From: Coriobacteriaceae bacterium
Lineage (GTDB): Bacteria; Actinomycetota; Coriobacteriia; Coriobacteriales; UBA8131
NCBI GenBank assembly: GCA_012515495.1
Contig: JAAYYH010000047.1
Location: 1-6,664 of the forward strand
Direction: 5' to 3'
DNA: 6,664 bases
The translations under genes and the position numbers were made by a program. The notes below the pieces were generated by a model. That model saw nothing but the letters and a program-made list of their open reading frames with translations. It made no database searches and was not told the origin of the DNA. Shown piece after piece: positions 1-5,018 of the stretch; the stretch's first letter is position 1; the number at the start of each line of letters is the position of its first letter.

Positions 1-56
1 AGGCCCACCAGCAGCATGGTCATCAGGATAAAGCGACGCCTCAGCTTGCCGAGCAT
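1..56 (-). CDS. Sensor histidine kinase, N-terminal fragment (cut by window edge)
   Basis: Only the first 18 codons are present, reading MLGKLRRRFILMTMLLVGL-like: a short basic stretch (KLRRR) followed by a hydrophobic run. This is how many membrane sensor kinases begin, with the first transmembrane helix right at the N-terminus. The start is the ATG at 56-54, preceded by a G-rich ribosome binding site (GGGGGGAA, around 61-67). The gene lies 23 bases downstream of the response regulator stop on the same strand, so regulator and kinase are almost certainly co-transcribed as a two-component pair. No catalytic part (His box, ATPase domain) is visible, so the call rests on position, the N-terminal pattern and the neighbouring regulator. 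The sensed signal cannot be deduced. Confidence 0.7.
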   Translation of the reverse strand, partial: MLGKLRRRFILMTMLLVG

Positions 57-79
57 CTATTCCCCCCGCTCATCGATTA

Positions 80-808
80 TCATCCTTCGGTTACCAAGCA
101 ATCCGCTTTATCGTCAGCTCGACAGCCTGCTTGTCGGGCATCGACTTCCATTCGATAGCCAAGCATACGCAGAGTCACAACAGCGACATCTGATCTGATA
201 AAAGCCAACTTTTTGCGAAGGAAAGAGACATAGGCCTCAACATTGTTCTCATCTGTATCGGATTCAAGCCCCCAGATACGTGAGAGCAGTGTCTGCTTAG
301 AGAGGACCTGCTCTCTATCAGACATCAGCATCCTACAGACCTCGAATTCCTTGAGTGATAGATGAACGCTACCGCTGGGACTTGAGAGCTCCGCTGTCTG
401 TAGATCAAGAGTGGTGTTGCCCATGATCAATGTCTCCAGCTGTATTTCACCTTTTCTTCTGGTCAGCGCTCGCAATCGCGCCAGCAGCTCAGCAGCCTGA
501 AACGGCTTTGTCAGATAATCATCTGCACCACAGTCCAAGCCGGTAACCTTGTCTCGAAGGGTATCGCGAGCTGTCAACATCAAGACTGGCACTTGTTTCT
601 TGGCTCTGTGCAACTGCGTTACGACTTCGAATCCGTTAAGTAGGGGCAACATCACATCCAGGATCATGACATCGTAGTCGCCTAAGAGAGCATAATCTAA
701 TCCGGATTGCCCATCATATACGGCATCGACATGACAGCCGGTATCAGTCAGTATCGTATTTAGGGCATCTGCAAGCCGACGTTGGTCCTCAACAATCAAG
801 ACGTTCAA
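80..808 (-). CDS. OmpR/PhoB-family response regulator
   Basis: A cytoplasmic DNA-binding response regulator of 242 residues. The receiver domain occupies about residues 1-115, with the acidic pair E7-D8, phospho-acceptor D51 (in ILDVMLP), switch T79 and K101 (in TKPF), so all active-site residues are present. The C-terminal winged helix (about 120-222) has the usual LSLKEFEV opening, a recognition-helix region around NNVEAYVSFLRKKL, and the terminal wing TLRMLGYRM. About 20 residues follow the wing (VDARQAGCRADD onward), giving a protein slightly longer than the usual 220-230, with two cysteines in the extra tail. The start is TTG at 808-806, not ATG, chosen because AAGGAG (820-815) lies 6 bases before it and the receiver fold begins at once (NVLIVED). 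It is followed by the histidine kinase and faces the polyphosphate polymerase operon across a divergent promoter region with paired repeats that are likely its own binding sites. Confidence 0.95.
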   Translation of the reverse strand: MNVLIVEDQRRLADALNTILTDTGCHVDAVYDGQSGLDYALLGDYDVMILDVMLPLLNGFEVVTQLHRAKKQVPVLMLTARDTLRDKVTGLDCGADDYLTKPFQAAELLARLRALTRRKGEIQLETLIMGNTTLDLQTAELSSPSGSVHLSLKEFEVCRMLMSDREQVLSKQTLLSRIWGLESDTDENNVEAYVSFLRKKLAFIRSDVAVVTLRMLGYRMEVDARQAGCRADDKADCLVTEG

Positions 809-814
809 ATCCAG

Positions 815-820
815 CTCCTT
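815..820 (-). promoter_or_regulatory. Ribosome binding site fixing the TTG start of the response regulator
   Basis: Reading the minus strand, AAGGAG is followed by six bases and then TTG AAC GTC TTG ATT. The encoded NVLIVED is the canonical first strand of a receiver domain, so this TTG is the right start even though it is the rarest common start codon. Confidence 0.8.
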
Positions 821-864
821 CCGTATGCTGTCTGCGCGTCATCGCCACTGTATCAGTAGAAGAC

Positions 865-898
865 ATTGTAGACAATCCAGCTGAAAACTCGCTGAAAA
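865..898 (-). promoter_or_regulatory. Predicted promoter and activator box for the response regulator/kinase operon
   Basis: Read on the minus strand: TTTTCAG (898-892), four bases, TTTTCAG (887-881), ten bases, then TACAAT (870-865), a one-mismatch -10 box. The two repeat units are 11 bases apart, one helical turn, and cover the place where a -35 box should be. The sequence at the 17-base spacing position (AGCGAG) does not resemble TTGACA. Period-11 direct repeats overlapping the -35 are the classic layout of PhoB-type boxes. Transcription would start near 858, leaving a leader of about 50 bases before the TTG start. That the adjacent regulator binds here, giving autoregulation, is an inference. 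Confidence 0.6.
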
Positions 899-935
899 CA
901 AGTATGCGGCTGATGCCATAAACAAGCCTTCAGCG

Positions 936-961
936 TAGCTAGTTTCTACCCTGAGCTAGCT
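936..961. repeat. Short inverted repeat in the divergent promoter region
   Basis: AGCTAG (937-942) and CTAGCT (956-961) form a six-base inverted repeat separated by 13 bases. The right arm touches the first base of the operator repeat of the rightward promoter. It could be a site for a second regulator, or chance. The rest of 899-960 shows nothing I can name. Confidence 0.25.
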
Positions 962-993
962 TTCAGCTGGTTTTCAGTCTGCCTTGCTATACT
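961..993 (+). promoter_or_regulatory. Predicted promoter and activator box for the polyphosphate polymerase operon
   Basis: TTTCAG (961-966; preceded by C, so one mismatch from the full unit), then TTTTCAG (971-977) with the same 11-base period, then ten bases and an extended -10 box: TG (985-986), one base, TATACT (988-993). The bases at the -35 position (965-970, AGCTGG) do not match TTGACA, which fits an activator-dependent promoter. The arrangement, including the exact ten-base gap to the -10, matches the leftward promoter in mirror image. The start would lie near 1000, giving a leader of only about 18 bases that holds the ribosome binding site AAGGGAG (1002-1008). Confidence 0.65.
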
Positions 994-1017
994 GAGCGGC
1001 GAAGGGAGCGAACAGAG

Positions 1018-1764
1018 ATGAGACAGGATGTATTTCTACGTCATGAGAAGAAATATCTGGTTGAAGCTGATAAGAATCAGCAATTGTTGCAGATGATATC
1101 TGCGCGCATGCAACCGGATCAGTATGGACTGACAAGGGTTGATAGTCTGTATCTCGATACACCAAGCTACCTTCTCACACGCCAATCGATAGAGAGCCCG
1201 ATGTATAAGGAGAAGATACGGATACGAACCTATGACTTGCCAGCGCAATCTCAACTACAAGACCCAAAGGTGTTCGTTGAGCAGAAGAAGAAGCTGAACG
1301 GTGTGGTCTATAAGCGCCGCATCGCGATGACTCTGTCTAAGGCTTTCGCCTTAATCAACTTGGCAGCATATTATGATGACGATACGAAGATAGTCTTGGG
1401 CGAAAAGCTGAGTTCTCAGATCGCCAACGAACTTTTTTGGGCATCTAAACGCTATCAATCGCTCCAACCACTCCTGCAGATCAGCTGTGATCGTCTGGCG
1501 TTCGTAGAGAAAGGGGCCGCTGAAAGCGGACTGCGGATCACCCTGGATTCAAGTCTGAACTGGCAGCCCGGCAGCTGGAGTTTTGTCTCGAATCCGGGAT
1601 ACGGATTTCCTCTCAATGGCGGATCCATGATGGAAATCAAGCTCGCTGGTCCCTATCCACTTTGGCTCAGCCGTATGCTTGATGACCTAGATATCTACCC
1701 AACGAGTTTCTCAAAGGTTGGGACTGCATATAAACTCGCGTTTCAGGAAGGATTATTATCATGA
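1018..1764 (+). CDS. VTC-type polyphosphate polymerase domain protein
   Basis: A 248-residue cytoplasmic protein made entirely of one VTC (CYTH-like tunnel fold) domain. In yeast the family member Vtc4 makes polyphosphate from ATP inside a basic tunnel. Visible family motifs in order are RHEKKYLV (8-15), YLDTP (45-49), KIRIR (66-70: K66, R68, R70), VEQKKK (87-92), YKRR (98-101), CDRLAF (157-162, R159), R173-x-T-x-D177, MEIK (205-208, likely metal ligand E206) and FSKVG (231-235). The basic tunnel residues and the acidic metal ligand therefore seem intact, so an active enzyme is expected. C157 sits where I would expect Tyr. The ATG start has AAGGGAG nine bases upstream. Its stop overlaps the next gene as ATGA. 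Bacterial VTC proteins regularly sit beside DUF4956 proteins, as here. The actual product (polyphosphate or another polymer) has not been shown by anything in the sequence. Confidence 0.9.
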   Translation: MRQDVFLRHEKKYLVEADKNQQLLQMISARMQPDQYGLTRVDSLYLDTPSYLLTRQSIESPMYKEKIRIRTYDLPAQSQLQDPKVFVEQKKKLNGVVYKRRIAMTLSKAFALINLAAYYDDDTKIVLGEKLSSQIANELFWASKRYQSLQPLLQISCDRLAFVEKGAAESGLRITLDSSLNWQPGSWSFVSNPGYGFPLNGGSMMEIKLAGPYPLWLSRMLDDLDIYPTSFSKVGTAYKLAFQEGLLS

Positions 1765-2456
1765 TCATCGATCAACTCTTCAACAGCGTACTGCTATCTG
1801 CTCAGGGGATAACCAGCATAGATATCGTCCAGTTCCTGCTCTGTACATTCGTGTCACTGTTGCTGGGACTCTTTGCTGCAATCATCTATATGTACCGGAA
1901 TGATTACTCGAAGGACTTCGTCGTCACCTTGGCGATACTGCCAGCTGTGGTTCAGCTCGTCATCATGCTGGTAAACGGTAATCTTGGGGCTGGATTGGCG
2001 GTCATGGGCGCCTTCACTTTAGTCCGATTCAGGTCCATCCCAGGCAGCGCAAAAGACATCGCTGCAGTGTTCTTCTCCATGGCGATAGGTCTGGCAACGG
2101 GAATGGGCTTTTTGGCTATCGCAGCGATATTCACCGTGATAATGGGCGTAGCGACTATATTGTATAACTCGTCTCCGTTCGCCGAGCGCTCGCGTGCCTA
2201 CCGCCAATTGAAGATCACCGTACCGGAATCACTGGACTATGAAGGGATGTTCGATGCCATCTTCGCGCATTACACGCTTAAGCATGATCTTGTAGCGGTT
2301 AAGACCACGAATATGGGGAGCTTATTCCAGCTGCGTTATCAGGTTATGTTCAAACCTGGTGTCAATCAGAAGACCTTCATCGATGAGTTGCGCACTCGCA
2401 ACAGTAATCTGGAGATAGCTTTGGGTAGAGGTTTATTCGGTCGGGAGGAGTTGTAA
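1761..2456 (+). CDS. DUF4956 integral membrane protein, partner of the VTC enzyme
   Basis: A 231-residue protein. The N-terminal two thirds is membrane-embedded: hydrophobic segments lie at about 22-45, 53-71, 75-88, 100-114 and 117-135, though the exact number of crossings is uncertain. Between them lies the family signature GAFTLVRFRS (83-92) followed by a small polar stretch (PGSAKD) and a Gly/Ala-rich helix (AIGLATGMG). From about 150 a soluble, probably cytoplasmic, alpha/beta domain runs to the end (ITVPESLDYEG onward). It begins in the last four bases of the VTC gene (ATGA), with AGGAAGGA (1745-1752) as ribosome binding site inside that gene, so translation is coupled. No biochemical role is established that I know of. 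Constant pairing with VTC enzymes suggests a membrane anchor, channel or exporter for the polymer. That role is inference; the family call is firm. Confidence 0.88.
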   Translation: MIIDQLFNSVLLSAQGITSIDIVQFLLCTFVSLLLGLFAAIIYMYRNDYSKDFVVTLAILPAVVQLVIMLVNGNLGAGLAVMGAFTLVRFRSIPGSAKDIAAVFFSMAIGLATGMGFLAIAAIFTVIMGVATILYNSSPFAERSRAYRQLKITVPESLDYEGMFDAIFAHYTLKHDLVAVKTTNMGSLFQLRYQVMFKPGVNQKTFIDELRTRNSNLEIALGRGLFGREEL

Positions 2457-4210
2457 TGATGGCGCAGGTCATAAGACGTTTGGATGTATCGGCAATTCTC
2501 TCAAGCGTGGTTTCTCTTGCGTTGACATTGATGCTCTTGCAGGGTTGTGCGTCCTCGGTCACTGGTCAGCCTGGTGAAATAGGCGGATTGCCAACTGACA
2601 ATTCCACAGTTGGTGTAGATCCCACTAACGGGGATAGTTTGCAGATTATTCAAGGCATCGACTTCTCATACAGTGAGCGAGACCAGGACGCTTCCTACGA
2701 TCCAGCAAGCGCAACCAGTATCATCTTGGAGCAGTCGGATAGTAGGATCTCAGGTGCCGGAGCCAGAGTCGATGGCGCCACAATCACCATCGATGCGGAG
2801 GGCGCATATATTCTCAGTGGTATGTTGACAGATGGCGCGATAGTCGTTGACGCTGGTGCCGAAGCTAAGGTGCAGTTAGTATTGGATGGCGTGTCAGTGA
2901 CCAATAGCAATGGCCCCGCTCTTCTTGTTGAGCAGGCAGATAAGACCTTCGTCACCCTTGCTGATGGATCGAGCAATACATTTTCTGATACGGTTGATCG
3001 CAGCGATCTGGTTTCCACTGAAAATAATGACAGGGATAATGAGGATGCTACCATCCATGATGCCGCACTGTTCAGTCACGATGACTTGACGTTCAACGGC
3101 GGTGGTACATTGAATGTCAACGGTCTATCTGCTCACGCCATAGTCTCCAAGGACGATCTTATCATCACAGGCGGAAGCTATATGCTCCGAGCAGTAGCTG
3201 ATACTTTGCAGGGTAAGGATTGCGTGAAGATACTTGTCGGTAGTTTCGATCTTAATGCTGGTGATGATGCGATAGCCTCCACGAAAACAGAAGATGTCAC
3301 AGCAGGTTTTGTAGTCATTGATGGCGGAGATTTCACGATAACTGCCCAAGGTGATGCTATTCACGCAGAGACAGTGTTGCGCGCTACGGGGGGAACTGTT
3401 GACATCAGGGAATGTAATGAAGGGTTAGAAGGCGCGTGGATCCAATTCCAGGGTGGAGAATTCCACGTGGTTTCTATCGATGACGGTCTCAACGCTGCCA
3501 GCGACTATCAGACCGATCTATCACTGGAGATTAGCGGCGGGTATCTTTATGTCGATGCCGAAGGTGATGGTGTTGACTCTAATGGCACGTTTGCGCAATC
3601 AGGTGGCACCGTGATCATTTGCGGACCAACGCGAGAAGGTAACGGCGCGCTCGATTATACGGGTACTGCTACCATAAATGGCGGTACACTGTTGGCTGTG
3701 GGCACAGCAGGCATGGCTCAAGGAGTTGGCGGCGGGGATTCAACTCAGGCCTCGATATTGTATTCACCCGCATCGACGATCAGGGCAGGTACGGCGTTAG
3801 TGCTGGCGGATGAGCAGGGTGCAGTGGTGTTCAGCTTCAAGACACCCAAGGATCTCAGCTCACTGGTATTCAGCTCTGCGGAGTTGGAAGTTGGTGATAG
3901 TTACGACATCTACAGTGGTGCAACGATCAGCGAAAACGATGAGGATGCATTTTCCTCCGACGGCACGATGAGTGGCGGAACATTGCTCACCAGCTTCACG
4001 CTTTCACAAAAGGCTGTATTGGTTTCAGCAGATGGATCTGTCAGCGAGATGCCGCAAGGTGGAATGGCGGGTATGGGCGGCGGACCTGGTGGTAGACCTG
4101 GTTTTGATGGACGAGGTCAGATACTACCAGAAGGATTTGGCGGCGGAAGCAGGGGAGCTTTTGATGGTTCGGTGCCAGGCAATCGCGAGGAGACTATGAT
4201 CTACACCTGA
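2456..4210 (+). CDS. Secreted lipoprotein with Cthe_2159-type carbohydrate-binding beta-helix domain
   Basis: A 584-residue surface protein. Residues 1-31 form a lipoprotein signal: basic start (RR at 7-8), hydrophobic core, and lipobox LLQGC with C31 as the lipidated residue. After a Ser/Thr/Gly/Pro linker, a domain from about 75 to 430 is built from short repeated strands of the form GG-x-hydrophobic-x-hydrophobic followed by Asp-rich turns, such as GGSYMLRA (near 239), DFTITAQGDAIHAE (near 291), EFHVVSIDDGLNAA (near 335) and YLYVDAEGDGVDSNG (near 363). This is the pattern of Cthe_2159 (DUF4353), a right-handed beta-helix reported to bind cellulose and pectin and calcium. A further beta-rich region (about 435-525) precedes a Gly/Met/Pro-rich tail (534-584). 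The start overlaps the previous stop (TAATG). ATG codons at 2456 and 2459 are both possible, with GGGAGGAG (2443-2450) 5 or 8 bases upstream. Its ligand here is unknown. Confidence 0.87.
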   Translation: MMAQVIRRLDVSAILSSVVSLALTLMLLQGCASSVTGQPGEIGGLPTDNSTVGVDPTNGDSLQIIQGIDFSYSERDQDASYDPASATSIILEQSDSRISGAGARVDGATITIDAEGAYILSGMLTDGAIVVDAGAEAKVQLVLDGVSVTNSNGPALLVEQADKTFVTLADGSSNTFSDTVDRSDLVSTENNDRDNEDATIHDAALFSHDDLTFNGGGTLNVNGLSAHAIVSKDDLIITGGSYMLRAVADTLQGKDCVKILVGSFDLNAGDDAIASTKTEDVTAGFVVIDGGDFTITAQGDAIHAETVLRATGGTVDIRECNEGLEGAWIQFQGGEFHVVSIDDGLNAASDYQTDLSLEISGGYLYVDAEGDGVDSNGTFAQSGGTVIICGPTREGNGALDYTGTATINGGTLLAVGTAGMAQGVGGGDSTQASILYSPASTIRAGTALVLADEQGAVVFSFKTPKDLSSLVFSSAELEVGDSYDIYSGATISENDEDAFSSDGTMSGGTLLTSFTLSQKAVLVSADGSVSEMPQGGMAGMGGGPGGRPGFDGRGQILPEGFGGGSRGAFDGSVPGNREETMIYT

Positions 4211-4232
4211 GATTGCATACTACTTAAGAGAC

Positions 4233-4258
4233 ACGGTACATTTGTGAGATGTGCGTTT
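4233..4258 (+). terminator. Weak hairpin that might end the polymer operon
   Basis: ACG (4233-4235) and ACAT (4238-4241) can pair with ATGT (4249-4252) and CGT (4254-4256) around a seven-base loop, followed by only a short T run. The stem is interrupted and short, so this is a poor intrinsic terminator. It is listed because nothing better separates the lipoprotein gene from coaE, and read-through into coaE is a real possibility. Confidence 0.15.
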
Positions 4259-4283
4259 CCTGCAGTCCTCCTCGTCACTACGG

Positions 4284-4289
4284 TATACT
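4284..4289 (+). promoter_or_regulatory. Possible -10 box of a coaE-uvrB promoter
   Basis: TATACT matches the -10 consensus in five of six bases and sits in the 180-base gap between the lipoprotein gene and coaE. No convincing -35 is seen at the right distance (TGCAGT at 4261-4266 is weak). A second, poorer candidate is TTGATC (4340-4345) with GATATA (4363-4368), 17 bases apart. The rest of the gap holds a direct repeat CTGATTG (4293-4299, 4306-4312) and nothing coding. Confidence 0.35.
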
Positions 4290-4347
4290 TTCCTGATTGG
4301 AAGTACTGATTGAATTGGGTCTCCAGATAGCCTACCCCTTTGATCAG

Positions 4348-4376
4348 CGCTCTCCGCAGAAGGATATAAGAGCGGA
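4348..4376 (+). other. Hairpin(s) just before the coaE ribosome binding site
   Basis: CGCTCT (4348-4353) can pair with AGAGCG (4369-4374). Alternatively TCCGC (4353-4357) can pair with GCGGA (4372-4376). The two pairings share bases and exclude each other. They end at or inside the purine-rich ribosome binding site (AAGGGGAG, 4376-4383), so folding could affect coaE translation. The stems are short and may be chance. Confidence 0.25.
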
Positions 4377-4390
4377 AGGGGAGTACTCGG

Positions 4391-5002
4391 ATGTATGTGG
4401 TCCTAGTTACAGGTGGAATAGGCTCTGGTAAGAAGACGGCATGTGAATATCTCGATAGTAAAGGGGCGACTGTCCTCGATCTCGATGAGATCGCCAAAGA
4501 GGAGCAGTCGAGTCCTTTGATACTCGCAGAGTTACAGGAAGCTTTTGGTGACGGTGTCATCGATGCTGATGGCTTCATCAACCGCCAGTTGTTAGCGGAC
4601 CGAGCCTTTGTCAGTCGCGAATCTGCCGATAAACTCAATGCCATCTGCTGGCCGTCTGTAGTCCAACGAGTCGCGGATTTCATCCTCAATGGCAGCTGTC
4701 AACAAAAATCCACATCTTCGCTTTTGGTCATCGAGGTGCCATTGTTGGCCGAAGCTCCCGTGCTGCTTGATCTGAAAGACGAGGTGATGTGCGTCGTAGC
4801 TCCAGAGTCATTGCGGTTCGAGCGCGCTGTGTCTAGGGGCTTACGTCCTGAAGATGTCAGGAAACGTATGGCTCTGCAGGCTTCAGACGAACAGCGCATC
4901 GCCATCAGCGATACTGTTATCGACAATAGCGGCTCTCTGGAGGCACTGTACAAACAGTTGGATGATTGGTTCGCTCAGCGGACGGCTGACCGTCTCTTCT
5001 AG
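4391..5002 (+). CDS. coaE: Dephospho-CoA kinase
   Basis: This cytoplasmic P-loop kinase phosphorylates the ribose 3'-hydroxyl of dephospho-CoA with ATP, the last step of coenzyme A synthesis. It has 203 residues, the normal length. Family landmarks are the P-loop GGIGSGKKT (8-16), DLDEIA (30-35, substrate/catalytic Asp region), DADGFINRQLL (58-68), EVPLLAE (115-121), the lid region FERAVSRG (143-150) with R145 and R149, R159-x3-Q163, and the closing SDTVIDNSGS. Three positions differ from what I expect of the family: K15 in place of the P-loop Ser/Thr that helps bind Mg, W87 in place of His before P88, and E115 in place of Asp. The first is the most surprising. The ATG start has AAGGGGAG seven bases upstream. 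It is followed after 16 bases by uvrB, a common actinobacterial order, so the two are probably co-transcribed. Confidence 0.93.
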   Translation: MYVVLVTGGIGSGKKTACEYLDSKGATVLDLDEIAKEEQSSPLILAELQEAFGDGVIDADGFINRQLLADRAFVSRESADKLNAICWPSVVQRVADFILNGSCQQKSTSSLLVIEVPLLAEAPVLLDLKDEVMCVVAPESLRFERAVSRGLRPEDVRKRMALQASDEQRIAISDTVIDNSGSLEALYKQLDDWFAQRTADRLF

Positions 5003-5007
5003 ACTCC

Positions 5008-5013
5008 AGGAGG
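5008..5013 (+). promoter_or_regulatory. Ribosome binding site fixing the GTG start of uvrB
   Basis: AGGAGG lies five bases before GTG at 5019-5021. The in-frame ATG at 5028 would be 14 bases away, too far, so GTG is preferred. An ATG at 5017 overlaps it but is in the wrong frame. Confidence 0.8.
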
Positions 5014-5018
5014 TTCAT

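Noticed and set aside
16..198. Plus-strand 60-codon open frame across the kinase/regulator junction
   Set aside because: It overlaps the well-supported minus-strand genes, has no recognisable domain, and its composition is that of an antisense shadow.
974..1165. Minus-strand open frame entering the divergent promoter region
   Set aside because: It is antisense to the conserved start of the VTC gene and covers the predicted promoter; no ribosome binding site or family resemblance.
2695..3054. 119-codon minus-strand open frame inside the lipoprotein gene
   Set aside because: It is Ser/Ala/Thr-rich, as expected from the antisense of a repetitive Gly/Asp/Ser gene, and shows no motif.
2700..3700. 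Possible DNA tandem repeats in the lipoprotein gene
   Set aside because: The repetition is at the level of beta-helix strand pattern in protein; the DNA copies are too diverged to be a repeat array.
4293..4312. Direct repeat CTGATTG with 13-base period upstream of coaE
   Set aside because: It is only two seven-base units, not one helical turn apart, with no clear promoter relation; probably chance.
4201..4689. 162-codon minus-strand open frame covering the gap and the start of coaE
   Set aside because: It is antisense to the coaE P-loop region and would occupy the coaE promoter gap; no start signal or domain was seen.
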